Positions 1-11,341 of a stretch of 64,000 bases of DNA are shown here, piece after piece; the stretch's first letter is position 1; each line of letters begins with the position of its first letter. The DNA comes from Polytrichum commune (lineage: Eukaryota > Streptophyta > Polytrichopsida > Polytrichales > Polytrichaceae): contig OX485806.1 of assembly GCA_950295325.1 (NCBI GenBank), positions 45,067,169 to 45,131,168 of the forward strand. The letters run 5' to 3'. The position numbers and the translations under genes are program-made. A model generated the notes under the pieces. The model was given only the letters and a program-made list of their open reading frames with translations. It was not told the DNA's origin and did not search any database.

Positions 1-1306
1 TTTATTTATCGAATCATGGGGTTGTATTATGTGTTGGTGTGTTGTGACAAATTTGCTATAGGGGTGTTGGGTATGGATATGCTTTTCTGGGGGGTTGTTA
101 AGGCTGGCTAACTTGTTTATGAGTGTGTTAGTCCATTATATGTTAAAGTGATAAATGTTATGTTGAGTTAGTATATTATTGCATGTATTTATTGAAGGGC
201 TAATTGTTGTAATAATGGCATGTAGTATATGGGATAAATGTGAGTGGTTTATCGTTTGTATGTATTGGTGTAGGTGTGGGAACGTCAAAATTGATTGTTG
301 GTGCGACGGGTGATCATTTTTTAATATAGGAGCAAATATGTTTGCGAGGTGTTGGTATTCCGGGTGAAGTTTAATTGTGTTAGGGATGAAGTAGGTTTTA
401 GCTTTTTGTTTGTGTATCGTTGGGTGTGTACGCAACACATCTGGCATTGGCCCTGGGTTGGTTTCAATGTCTCAGCATTGTAATAACGCTAGTTTATTAA
501 CAAAGTGGTATCCTTGGTGTTGTTTGGTTTTTGGATTTCTTTTATTTCTTTTATAATATTTTATTAGTATATATTTGCTTGTGGTAAATAGGTTGGGTAG
601 GGCATGTATTGGTTTTTGTGTATATTTGGGGGAGTAGTGTGTGTGTTTGGTTTGTTTTTGCATGAATTTTGTGTTTATGAAAAATGTGTGATAGAAGTTG
701 TGGTAGTGTGAGTATTTTGTTTGTTTTATTTTGTGGTGAGGCCGGTAGGCCGAGGCCGTTTGGTGCTTTGTGGGGTGTTTGGTATTTAGTTTTTTGGTTT
801 TTGTTGTGTATTGCCTTTTTGTTTTTGTGTGTGTGTTTCTTTTTGTTGTGTATTAGAGGTTGATTGTTTATTTGTATGTTATTTTTAATGTGTTCAATAA
901 GTAATTTAGTTTTGATTTTAATTTGTATGTTATTTGTTTGTATTTTTGGGGTAATATTGATAAATACTATGTTTATTTTGTTTGTATTAAATATGTATTT
1001 TGTGTATTTTGTGTGTAGTATTTAATAATATTATACGGTATTTGTATTGGGGTTTGTTATTTTTTGGATATAAATATATTTTTATTACATTATATTTTCT
1101 TGTCGCTACGTATGTAGGTGGGTGAGAGTATTCATTGAGTGTTTCAAAGCATCTTAAGGATTCATTTATTAATTTGTTTGGTAAGGAAGGGAATTTTTGT
1201 GTAGTATTTAATGATATTTTGTAATATTTGTTTTGTTTCTTATTAATTAATGTATATATATATACTTTTGTTATAATATGTGTTTCCATCGCTACATTTG
1301 TCAAAA
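1..1306. other. Non-coding, strongly T/G-skewed plus strand
   Basis: No coding region is supported. The plus strand is dominated by T and G, with very few C, over roughly the first 1,080 bases. The skew weakens near the adjacent gene at 1307. Open frames on the minus strand here are rich in His, Ile, Asn, Thr and Pro, as expected from A/C-rich sequence, and show no domain. It may be the distal part of the element carrying the gene at 1307-2937, but no boundary is visible. Confidence 0.6.
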
Positions 1307-2937
1307 CTAGTTTGACATATCCATGTGATTTTCAATTTCGGGGGTGTCGGGGTAGTCGGCTTGAAGGGTTTTCAGGGTGATGCGCATTTGTTTTTGGAAG
1401 AGTGCAATTTGTATTCTTGAATTTCGGTTTGACTCAGCTTGAACTTTGTTTGCATATACTTTTGATTTTTCTACAATCTCATTTTTTAGGAGGCTCATTT
1501 CTTTGCGAATTTCTACTGCCCCTTTGTTCACCGCCTCTTCTACCATTTTGCTCAAATCTGCCTTCGTGTAACATTTTGATGGTGTATTCTCCAAGGCTTG
1601 AATCGTGTTGGCTAGTGCGGTGTTGACATCAGCAAAGCCTAGTCTAGCAAATTCTATTGCGGAAAGGGCATCAATTCCGTCCAAACTTCTTGGATGAGGT
1701 AAATATTCTATGTATTTACCAAGAATTGGGTGGTTTTATTTTACATACTTCTTATAGACTGTTGCATTTAGACATTGCACATTACATGACCCCACATGCA
1801 TCCCCTTTTCTAATCGGAAGAAAATGCCCGCCACATTTTCTTCCCCAAAGAATTTCTTTATCCCCTCCTCTAGGGCGCCGGTGGTTTTGGTTTTGCTTAA
1901 GTTCTTTGCAATCAAAACTACCGCATTATTTTTTGCCTTGTCATCCTCGGAGAGTTTCTCCATACTAGCAAAGTGTACTTCCATGATTTCATTAAAAAAT
2001 GAAAATTTGAAGGTTTGAACTTTCTTTGCTTGATCCGGAGATGGAGTTTTTATCCATGCAAATTCAACATTATCATTCTTTTGCACATTGGTGACTTCAA
2101 ATTCATACCCTCGTTTGAAGCCATCTTTTATGGTTTCTTCATGCAATTGGAACCATTTTCTATTTTTGAGTGTAGGGCTAGAGATTTTGACCGAGAGCAA
2201 GCTTGCGATGGCTATAGAATCAAATGATTTGAATACCTTTCCTCTATAATGGGTTATATTATCCAACTTGAGGATAAATGACCTATTGCCATGTAGGAAA
2301 TCATTGGCATCTTTCATTGGGTTCTTGAGGTGGAGTTTGACTGTACCACTCCACCTTTTAGAACCATAGAAGCAAATGATAGCTATAGGTTCTCCTAGGA
2401 TTTCTCCTAATTCAATGTTCATAGCTTTTAACCTTACTTCCGTTTTTCCATATATTTCATCCCTTAACAAGTTTGTTTACAAAGCTCGAAGGTTATAGCT
2501 ACTTGATAGTCAAGAGAAAACCCTCCTTCATCTACTTCTACATCGAAGGGGACTTGAGTGAGATTGAAGTACCCACCTTCTTTACCATCCATCCTTTTGG
2601 AAGGCCACGCTTCTTGGGGGATGTATGGGAAAGAAGGGACCGCTTTTAGGTGTTCTAATGCCTCATCATGTTCCATGCTGAATTTAACAAGTTCGCTAAC
2701 CGAGAATGTTGGTTCTAATGGTTCACCATTTTCACATGCAATTGCATTCATCGCATGATAACCCAACCAAAAGAAGGGGCGTTGGGATACAACTCCTTTG
2801 CCCTTTGCCTTCTTTTGGCTAAACACAATCATAGCGCCGACTTGTCTTTCTTGACCATTTGCTAATGTGTCTATCATATCAACATTTTGCTCAAATAGTT
2901 TCCTAGTGGTGGCAGCAACATTGGTGGATGTAGACAT
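1307..2937 (-). pseudogene. Broken gene for an RRM-like protein of unknown function (about 540 codons)
   Basis: Three minus-strand open segments (2937-2464, 2470-1736, 1684-1307) read as one protein. The second and third are in the same frame, separated by a single TAA (1736-1738) and 17 readable codons. The first joins the second after a one-base frameshift near 2466. I start at ATG 2937 (MSTSTN...), where the protein-like composition begins. The middle part ends in a region with an RRM-like pattern: a strand VVLIAKNL, an amphipathic helix, then GSCNVQCLNA and VYKKYV. The last 125 residues are charged and coiled-coil-like (EEAVNKGAVEIRKEMSLL). No introns are evident. The RRM-plus-coiled-coil layout recalls LINE ORF1 or other element-encoded RNA-binding proteins, but no reverse transcriptase follows within the window. 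Family unknown. Confidence 0.6.
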
Positions 2938-3444
2938 TTTGTGACAAGTGCAATGTTCAAATGAGTTGCATGGTTTTTCTAGAGGGTTAACTAAGTCCAT
3001 ACTTCTTATTATCCCTATGTCAAATCCATTCCACAAATTAAGTCGTGGACCAAATTGGATATTGGTTTTTGGGAAGAAGTGTTTTGATTGCTTTACGTAT
3101 AATTTACTCTTATTTAGTTTATTGGTTTTGTAGCAATAACTATTAGCAAACCAAGCATGCAACAATTTTGAGTTTATATATTCTAGATTAGTGTATTGTT
3201 GTGTTGGGTGTTCAAGGTGTGTGGATGTTTTGATAAGATACAAGAGGTTCCAATATGGGGATGCATAAAAACATGGTGGTACTAATTTTGATTTTGGTTT
3301 GTGTTCATGTATGTTTTCATAACAACAAGTTGAATACCCTATCCAAAGAATATGAGAGGAGACACGGTGAGAGGATTTCCAATATGAGGCGGCTACTATG
3401 AGCCATAATACAAAAGCAAAGATGGTTGCATATGCAACCTTCAT
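2938..3444 (-). other. In-frame open stretch upstream of the RRM-like gene
   Basis: The frame stays open for 169 codons upstream of ATG 2937, back to an ATG at 3444 that begins with a hydrophobic stretch (about 20 residues, FAFVLWLIVAASYW). The composition (many Cys, His, Tyr, Asn, Lys) differs from the downstream protein. It could be a real N-terminal extension, a 5' leader open by chance, or another exon. I prefer leader DNA. Confidence 0.3.
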
Positions 3445-5235
3445 TCTACCTCCTATCTTGACAAAAGGATTACTATGTGACTACTTGTTACTTATGTGTG
3501 TGCATCTAAATCTATGTGCAATGAGTGGTTAGGAATCTTACCTGGTAGCTCTCCCGACCCTGGTTGGTGCACAACTCTACCCAGGAACTTTTTAAGCTTA
3601 CAAGTTTGGTAGTTGCTCCGGGTTTGCAGTATACAGCAGCTCGGTCTGTTGTTCTTCCGCAACAACACCTCCAACTCCTTCCTCGATAGCAGGCGGCACC
3701 TCCTGAGTAGTAGGCAGCATTCTTCCGGTTTTCAACAGCCGTCCTCCTCGGCAGTTTGTGGCGACTTTTCTTGGCGGCAGGTAGCAGCTTTCTTAGGCAG
3801 CAACAGTCTTTTCTTTTGGGAGCAGTCCGTAGTTCTTCCTCGGCCACAGGTAGTAATTCACCCAAGTAGCACTTTGGTGTATGTTCGGTAGCTCTAGCAG
3901 CTACCTCTGCCCTTCTTACGTCTTCGTTGTTCGGTCGATTGGTGTTTGTTTGCCCACGTAGCTGCTACTGCAACTGCCTTCTTTCGCCTTTTCGGTCAAT
4001 TGGTGGTTGTTTAGCCCCCGAAGCTGCTACAACAGCTACCCCTCCTTTGTCTTTCGATGTTTCAGTTGATTGATTGTTTTGCCTGTGCAGCTGCTACAGC
4101 AGCTTACCTTCGTCTTTCCTTGATTGTTGGCTTCTGGCTGCTGGTTTCTAACTGTTGGCTTCTAGATGTTGGCTTCTGGCTGTTTTGGTTGTTGGATAGT
4201 GGGCAGCTTGCCTCTGTCTTTCCTTGATTGCTGGCTGGTGGCTTGATGTAGCTGCTGGATAGTGGCCTATCAGCTGCTCCGGGGTCCAGCAGCTTCGGTG
4301 CCTCGTCTTCGATGCCTCATCTTCGGCCTGCACCACTTCGTCTTCGGTGCCTCGCCTTCGACAGCTTTCCTCGAAATGGCTTAGGGTGGATCGAGTTTGA
4401 TTGTTGGGTTGAGTCCTACTTTCTTGTTGGGATTTTGTGGGATCTGATCTATATGCTAGTAAGAATGATTTTCCAGGCCATCTGGACTCTAGTTCTTGTG
4501 TTTGTTGAGTTTCGAGTCTGGAATCTCCCTCAGATCTTCTCTTCACTATTTCTCTACCTCTGGTTCTCAATCCTTATAGATCTAGATTGGTTCTCTTAGA
4601 AGTTCCTATGCTATCGGCAGATCTACGTAGATCTATGTTTTCTCAAACTTTGTATCAGTGTTGCGGTAGTTACTTCGGTGTAGCACCTTCGGCAGCTCCT
4701 TCGGCAACACTCCTTTGGCAGTTCCTTCGGCAACTTCTGTGGCAGCTCTCCTTCAGCAGTTGTAGGCGTAGTGGTTCTTCGTCTTGAGAACTATCATCAG
4801 GGACTTCGGGGGAAGATGAGATGAGTGGTGGGGTGGACACAGGGGTTTTATTCTAGTGTGTGTGGGGGTAAGCCTCTTTTGGGTGCCTTTTCGGTGTCTG
4901 AGGAGGTGGGTGTCTGGGGAGAGAGTCTCGAGGAGCAACAGGTTGTCGCTTTGACTCTTAGCTCTTCCCCTACCTCCGAAAGCCTCTCAGAACCTCCAGG
5001 GCTCCGCCTTCGAAATGTTGTTGCTTTGCTCCGGTGCCGCTATCCCATTCGCTCCGCTTGCTCCATCCCCTTTGCTCATACCATATATATTTAGGTTCAA
5101 GAAAAACCCGTTATACAAAATAAAAGACCTTTGAGGTGGCAGTCAACATCGCTTTGGTATCCAAGAGGACAACCCTCTCGAGATCCCTATTGTACTTAAA
5201 GACACTGGGATTTTTGTTTCCATAAAAAAATATTT
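3445..5235. other. Non-coding region with degenerate GCTGCTAC and TTCGGCAGC repeats
   Basis: No recognisable protein. The region is locally GC-richer and built from short degenerate repeats: GCAGC/GGCAGC runs (3680-3860), a three-copy 65-bp repeat (3915-4108), TTGGCTTCTGGCTG repeats (about 4125-4190) and TTCGGCAGCTCC-like repeats (4676-4770). Open frames on both strands change frame freely and show no domain. It could be long terminal repeat or leader DNA of an unidentified element. Confidence 0.5.
3915..4108. repeat. Three degenerate tandem copies of a 63-66 bp unit
   Basis: Each unit begins CTT(T/A)CG and contains TTCGGTC(G/A)ATTGGT or a variant, then a GTTTG run, then AGCTGCTAC and CAGCTACC-like sequence. 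Starts are near 3915, 3981 and 4044. Confidence 0.55.
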
Positions 5236-5766
5236 GTCGTGTAAATAACGATCGTATGTCATTGCAACTCGAATACCAACCACCACTAATAAATAACAGT
5301 AAAACATAGCAAAAGTACATATACACAACACACCTCCACAATAAAGTAAGAGAGTCAAACCCTAGCAATAGCTTTAATTCTCTCTTCAAATGCACACAAT
5401 GAGTCAAGTTAATAAGTGTAAATAAAGGGAGAATCTAAGAGTGTAAATAAAGGGAGACGAACTCAAGATTTATTGCAAAAACATACAATCTTCACCTCAT
5501 ACATTCACTCACAAGGCTTGACTTGGCAAGAATGCCAAGCCAAGGAGGAGGCTCCTCACTTATGAGCATCTCTTCAACTTCTAGAATTCATCCATCCAAA
5601 TGTAAATGGATGAAACCCCACGAATAAGATGTGGTTGCCGACGCCGCATATCATGACAGTTGTCATGTAAATAACGATCGTGTGTCATTGTAGCTCAAGT
5701 ACCAACCACCACTAACAAATAACACTAAAACATAGCAAATGCATACATACACAACACACCTCTACA
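5236..5766 (-). repeat. 3' LTR of the gypsy element, with a 105-bp direct duplication
   Basis: On the minus strand the LTR begins TGTAGAGGTGTGTTG at 5766, directly after a G-rich polypurine tract. A second, diverged copy of the first 105 bases begins at 5340 (TGTGGAGGTGTGTTG). The copies are 5662-5766 and 5236-5340, spaced 426 bp. An AATAAA lies between them. The arrangement fits two LTRs in tandem, the second truncated near 5236, but a duplication within one LTR is also possible. Confidence 0.5.
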
Positions 5767-5778
5767 TGCCCCCCCTCA
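5767..5778 (-). other. Polypurine tract of the gypsy element
   Basis: The minus strand reads TGAGGGGGGGCA immediately before the TG that starts the LTR. This is the expected position and composition of a plus-strand priming site. Confidence 0.6.
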
Positions 5779-6080
5779 GCTAACTATGGAGCCCCGCCAA
5801 ACGGCTAGGACCAATGCCAATCCAAAAGGCATGGATAATGAAGAATTGTTTTACAACTAACTAGTATAGCGAACATCATTCTAAGGAATTATATGCTAGA
5901 TGCAATGTGAGCCCCATTCTTAATCACCTTTCATGTTTGGCCATTATATTCAAAATAATTAATTTCACTGCCTCAAATTAATTTTACTCCTCATCTTCCA
6001 TTCAACAGGCACAATACAGTAAAACCCACACAAGATCATTGGGTATGACTGGTGGAAACACTAGGTATCGAAGATCATCG

Positions 6081-6215
6081 ACAACGAGGACAACTCCACT
6101 GTCCAGATGGTAGAGAAGTCAAGGGTGGCCTCATGCATGCCATGTGCCAACCACGTTGACATTGATCACACAAGACTATAGTAGTCGTTCATTTCTTCTC
6201 CCCACACACAAAACA
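6081..6215 (-). pseudogene. PHD zinc finger at the C-terminal end of the gypsy polyprotein
   Basis: In one minus-strand frame, after the integrase tail, the ligands follow the PHD C4-H-C3 order: CFVC, then LCDQC, GWHMAC, and WSCPRC just before a TGA. The spacing and the Trp two residues before the final pair are typical of PHD fingers. An in-frame TAA precedes the finger and a TGA lies inside it after GEKK, so this copy is dead. A second gypsy fragment at 40521-40995 reads into the same finger without those stops. PHD fingers read histone H3 tails, so a targeting role in integration is a reasonable inference. Confidence 0.75.
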
Positions 6216-6216
6216 T

Positions 6217-7480
6217 TAAAGACCCTTTGGCACGACAACCGGTCCAAGATGAATTATACCCTCAATGGATAGATGACATGGGGCATAATTTTTGGAATGC
6301 TTGCGACATTCCCTGCCATCCTTGCTTTCCAACAACAACAAACCATCGGACAACACCTCCTACACACGAAAGATAGTGTTTTCCGCCTTGATATCTAATG
6401 TCATAGGCGCCTCACACTGACAATAAACATAATACCTTAGCTGGAATCTCCACAACTAAGGTCAATAAGCACCACTGCAAATGCGTGCATAATGCAATGT
6501 GTCACGGTGTTGAGCAATGGACACATTTTCTATGGCCATAGGCATGGTTCTTTGGAGGAATTGAGTTTGATTCTGCAAACACTTTGCCCAAACGTTTGGA
6601 TCATCCAAGTCCACAAAAAGAGCTAGTATTTTCTGAATTAAACTCGGGAGTATAGGCTCATGTCCATACAACAACTGATACGGGCTGTAGGATGCCAAAA
6701 AGGTTTGCCTATTAATTTGATAATCTATAGCAAACCAATGCAAAAAAATCCCAATCCTAGTGGCTCCCCCGAAGTAATCCATACTTTCTCAAGCCATGTT
6801 TGGTTGTTTAAACAAACCCTTCAGCCAAACCATCCACCTCTAGATGATCCCTTGAGGTGGAATAGTGATCTATAAGGGCCTCAGTGCAAAACTCCTCAAA
6901 AACATCGAGGAACTTTCTCCCCTGGTCCGTCAATACCTCAGCCGATGCTCCAAAATGTGCCAACATAGGATTTTAAAAAGCTACAATGGCCAAATCTGCA
7001 AAGTTTTGGGGTAGAGTGACAAGCTCAATTTACTAACTAAAATGCATTACCATCACCAACACATATTTTGCTCCACGTGGTGTAACAACCAACGGTCTTG
7101 CAAAGTCCAGCGACCAACAGTAGCCTAGTCCCATGATAGGTAAGGTTTGTAATTGAGGTGACAAGGTGTTGAAGCTAGACCTAACCCAATCACAAAAATT
7201 TCGCACCTCCTGATACAAGAAACCACTTGCTGATACATGCCAGTCCACCAATATCTGCCACGCGAGATCAAATGTATCCTGCGTATGCCAAAATGGCGAA
7301 GTTCCTCGTGCATTTGCCGCACCAAGGAGGCCTGCTGATCCAATCTAAGAATAACACACCTTGTCCCATCCGACCACAATCGAAATAACAAACCGTGTTC
7401 CCAACGGACCTTGTTATTCGATGTCCAATCCTATCCATTTCCATTGCCGATATAGACAATGAAAAGGTCCCCTGCTAAAG
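6217..7480 (-). pseudogene. Gypsy integrase remnant
   Basis: The minus strand carries an HHCC zinc-binding region at about 7330-7200 (MHEELRHFG ... CIRRCEIF), core-like sequence near 7120-7040 (CWSLDFARPL, YVLVMVMHFS), and the conserved YSPYQLLYGHEP region near 6700-6660. A basic tail (SGAYRPQLRR in the better copy) and ECR/KHSKN sequence run into the PHD finger. Numerous stops and frameshifts break it. It would have inserted element cDNA into chromosomes. Confidence 0.75.
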
Positions 7481-7599
7481 CTTATGCAATACGGAAAGAT
7501 CCTCCCATATATCGGTAATAGTTTGAGGTTAATCAATCTCATCATCTGAGCCCTATATCAAACCCTTAACAACACCGCCCAAGAACCGCCTCTCGATCA

Positions 7600-8890
7600 C
7601 AATTTCCATGCCACCTGACTCCGGTCAAGTCCTCATCCGAAGAACTTGGATTGCGTGAGAGTCTAACTGCATCCAAGTTGGTAATATTGACAAGATGTAG
7701 CACCTCAAAGTCGTAATCCTAAAGCAAGAAAATCCACCTGACAAACTTGCCAATAAGCTTATCCAACTTCATGAGCCACCGTAGGCTGATGGTCAATCAT
7801 TAAAGTAAAGCACTGACCATCTAGGTATGGCCGGAAATGGGCAATAGCCCACACCACCGTGAACGTTTTCTCCCTCGTATGATGAATAATTAGCTTCCGC
7901 AATGTTGTTGCTTCTCAAAACATAAGCAACAACACACTCCTGGCCAGTGTCATCTTTTTGAGTGAAAACTACTTCCAAATCCAATGAACTCCAATTCATA
8001 TGCAATTGGAAATATTGGGAGACATTAGGACAACGAAGTACCGGAGTCGCACCTAGTCTCTATTTCAATGTCTCAAATGCGTGATGCTGCTCACGACCCC
8101 AAGTCCAAGGTTGGTCCTTGCTCAGGAGAATGGTGAGAGGCTTTACGATTAAGCTAAATTGTTTGATGAATCAATGATAGTAATTTGCCAAGCCCAAGCA
8201 AGCACAAAATCTCAGCACATCAACCGGTGTTGGGATCTTCTGCAAAACGTCCACCTTAGCTTGTTGCATCCCAAGACCTCTGGGATAATCATATGACCTA
8301 GATATGCTAGTCGGTCATGGAAAAACTTGCATTTGCCATGGTGCAAGCGCAATCCCATCGTTGCAACCGTTGAAAAAAGATTTGCAGATTCCCCACATGT
8401 TATTTTGATGTCTTGCTAAAGATGATCACATCATCAATGTAACACCGAGCAAAATGCAAGCCATAGAGAACCTGGTCCATCACTCTCTGAAACTCAACAC
8501 GTGCATTCTTCAGGCCAAATGGAAGAAATTGTCAATGGTACAGTTGATCTTTTCTATTCTGATCAACTCCCAATAATGCAATTTTCACGTGACCTCCTGC
8601 AAGTAATGGAAGCTGATGATAACTGGATCTCAAATCCTGGGTGCTAAAGACTCGAGAAAATTTGATGGCATCGAACAATTCCTCTAAAATTGGCATGGGA
8701 TACTCATCCGACTTGGTCTTCCGATTAATTGGACAATAATCTCTACACATCCGCTTTTCCAGCCAATTACCAAAATATACAACAACACTACATCCAAATA
8801 TCATGCATATTGGGGCAATGGTTGCGGCCACCGCGAATGCCACAAAAATAAGTTCCATGCGACTGTCCTTAGTCGGATCCAAACTTCCTC
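7600..8890 (-). pseudogene. Gypsy reverse transcriptase and RNase H remnants
   Basis: RT motifs on the minus strand: MCRDYCPINRKTKSDEYPMP and FSTQDLRSSYHQL (about 8755-8610), FLPFGLKNA near 8520, and the catalytic CYIDDVIIF near 8440-8410. RNase H follows around 8005-7760 with the MNWSSLDLEVV and VVAYVLRSNN...NYSSYEGE signatures of gypsy elements. Frames switch several times and stops interrupt. The YIDD box is intact but the polyprotein is not. Confidence 0.8.
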
Positions 8891-10830
8891 AGTCTAGTTG
8901 GCCAAACCAAAATGGAAGGGGTACAATGCTTACAGGTCATAGTTGGTCGCATGTATCACCACGCACCTGAGACGAAGTGAGGGTGGATCTCCAAGCTCCA
9001 TTCAGAAACTAAGTTGTAATGACTCCCGAGTATAACCAATGACTCACTCCATATGAGTAATGGATGTTATGATGGTAAATGTGCAAGGAACCAAGTCGTC
9101 GGCCATCAACTGCAATACCTAAGCAATTTTTTTGGCGATCATAACTGATTATGCCCCCAAATCCATTATCACACATTGGGATGCAATCCGAATAATGTTG
9201 CCCTAGCCCAACTACCAAAATGTCAGTATCATTCACCATACGCACGACGCCGGGTCGAATGCCTCAACGCTCGCGAACAAATCTAGTAGCTACATCAAAC
9301 AACCCTCGCGGATTCAAGTGAATCATAAGATGTGGTCAACCCCCTGTCATCTAAGGTGTGTGCGACAAAGAACGCAATGGCTTCTGCTACAAGCTTTGCT
9401 CGTCGTTTGGGTGTTTCCTTGAAATCGTCAATGGTAGGGAAATCTATGGTGGTGTGAGCCATAGTCAAAGAAAACAAATGTGCATTTTCTTCGAAAATCC
9501 TACATGCTAGCTAGAAAACTTGAATCGGCTGAATGTTTGTGATGACAACTCCATCTTTTGAACAAAGTTATGTGCAACACCTTGGATGCCAACGTGTAAA
9601 TTATGTTGGTCACTGAATTTAAAACCTCCATGCTCGAATTATAATCACTGACAGATTGAATAAAATCTGCCAATCCAAAAGACAATGGTAGTCGTGCCTG
9701 ACTAATCTAAGTCACAAGGCTATTGCCTCGAGCTTGCAAGATCTCCACAGACTCTTTGGTGGTTGAATGTGTAGCACGTGTCAAAGTTGCCAAACAAATC
9801 ACCTCCCATGAAGTTTTGAACATATAATAATCCGGAGTGAAAAAAACTAGCCTTAGTTGTGGATGGAGTTGGTGATTCCAAAATTTGGCTTGATAATGCC
9901 AAATTCTTGAACCTCTCTTACAAAATACCAATATTTATCTCCATCGTTTTTTCTTGTTTGGAAAAAATGTGTTTTCTTGGTGAAAAACAATGTAATTTTT
10001 CATAGCATGATTGTTCCGCCCATAGTGGAACACTTCAACTGCTTTGATAAAAGTTTATCAGCCTTTTTCGTTGAATCCTAAGCGAGAAAAATTGGTTTTT
10101 GCATCGGATTATTCATAGTGTGGGCCTTTTTTTACTTTTAAATGACAATTATTCTTAGGCTCGACAACCCACAAAACCAACAATACAAAGTCTAGTCCAC
10201 CTCTATCTTTGTTAGAATTCACTAGCAAGGTTAATGACATCGTCCTGACACATCGTACGATCATACTGCTCTACAATGACAAAATTCTCTTCAAGTGTCA
10301 TCCGCCCATCACAATCCATGATGATCATCAGCATCACTAAGTCAATGAAGCATTTGTCAATCCTGGACAAAAACATCTTTACCAACAACCTCTCCGCGAA
10401 AACACCTTCAAATTTTCTTGCAAATTTTGTTAGCCCTGTGTACATGATATGTAGTGTATAGCCATTTTCCCGCCTGAAGTCTTGGATTTGCTGCATTTAA
10501 TCCCTACAAAAACCTTTGTATTCGTCCTCTACATGAAGATGGAATTCATGCAAAAGGATCAAAATTTGGTGGAGCCCGTAAAGAAGCTAATGCCACATGG
10601 GTAGCCTGGGCATAACAATATAGTGGAAAGATTGGGCTTGACGAACCTTCTCCTTAGGTTCACTGAGAAAAGTTTCCTCCACACCCACTATAAAAACGCC
10701 ATCCGCTAACTCTATCTTAACCACATGAGCGGCCAATGAAGTAGAAGTCGCATCTTCCTTCAATCGAAAACCAACTCCACTCAAATCTCCCGGTATCTCT
10801 TTACCTAACATAGTTTCATATAATAAGTAT
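8891..10830 (-). pseudogene. Gypsy gag/protease region, strongly decayed
   Basis: Short minus-strand segments lie where gag and protease should be. The segment at 10496-10212 (FRRENGYTLHIMYTGL, then YDRTMCQDDVINLAS) resembles a gag capsid-type region. The segment at 9245-9009 lies in the protease position just before RT. I do not see a clear CCHC knuckle or a D-T/S-G protease box, so this assignment rests mainly on position. Confidence 0.4.
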
Positions 10831-10837
10831 CATTTCA

Positions 10838-11329
10838 TTGCTTATAAGTCTGGAGCGCTTTGTACTCCAAGTATTGGGGTTAAAGTTTGAACGCATACCC
10901 GTCATTGAAATTAGTCTCTTTCAACCACGTACTAAGCCAAATTTTCCAATATTACAAGGAAATGGTCCATGCTCAACCGGAAAATTAGTCTCGGATGCCT
11001 CTTCATATTTCATCTTCCATATCGTTAAAGATGCCTACCCAAAGAACATGAGACTAAGTGGTAGTCTTCCACATCGAAATAGGTTGAAAAATCTTGTCGG
11101 ATACTACCACTGGTTGAACGTCTAAGAGGTTAAAAAATTGGTCTTCCGATGCTCTTAAATATGAGAAATGATAATGTTAGATCTAAGTTGTAATCATGAA
11201 TTCACAATGATTTTGGTTATCGGAGCCAACAACCAACACTAATCTAGTGTCGAGCTAAAAAAATTATAAAAAATAACATGCACTTGCAACCACCACCAAT
11301 CTTATGGTTTGTTGATCATCAACCCAACC
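10838..11329 (+). repeat. Possible LTR remnant followed by a tRNA-Met-type primer binding site
   Basis: At 11214-11227 the plus strand reads TGGTTATCGGAGCC, close to the TGGTATCAGAGCC binding site for initiator tRNA-Met used by many plant LTR elements. The preceding 380 bp is non-coding and ends in TTCACA a few bases upstream. Orientation is opposite to the gypsy element. No internal region follows because the CACTA element starts at 11330. Confidence 0.3.
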
Positions 11330-11341
11330 CACTACAACAAA
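11330..11341 (+). repeat. Left terminal inverted repeat of the CACTA element
   Basis: CACTACAACAAA, preceded by ACC (target duplication). Its inverted partner is 37501-37512. Confidence 0.85.

Larger units (their letters stand above)
5236..10830 (-). mobile_element. Decayed Ty3/gypsy retrotransposon with 3' LTR, pol and gag remnants
   Basis: Reading the minus strand, the order is gag-like region (about 10800-9300), protease region, reverse transcriptase, RNase H, integrase, PHD finger, polypurine tract (5778-5767) and LTR (from 5766). RT before RNase H before integrase identifies Ty3/gypsy. Every domain has stops and frameshifts, so the element is inactive. No clean 5' LTR was found. The 5' side meets a possible LTR remnant of another element at about 10838. 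Confidence 0.8.

Noticed and set aside
1307-3444. Three closely packed minus-strand reading frames resembling a compact polycistronic (virus-like) layout
   Set aside because: The last two are in one frame across a single stop and the first joins with one frameshift, so a single broken gene explains them. No viral movement, capsid or polymerase motif is present.
4148-4570. 140-codon minus-strand open frame rich in Arg, Gln and Ser
   Set aside because: It arises from repetitive GC-rich DNA, has no domain, and overlaps equally long open frames on the other strand.
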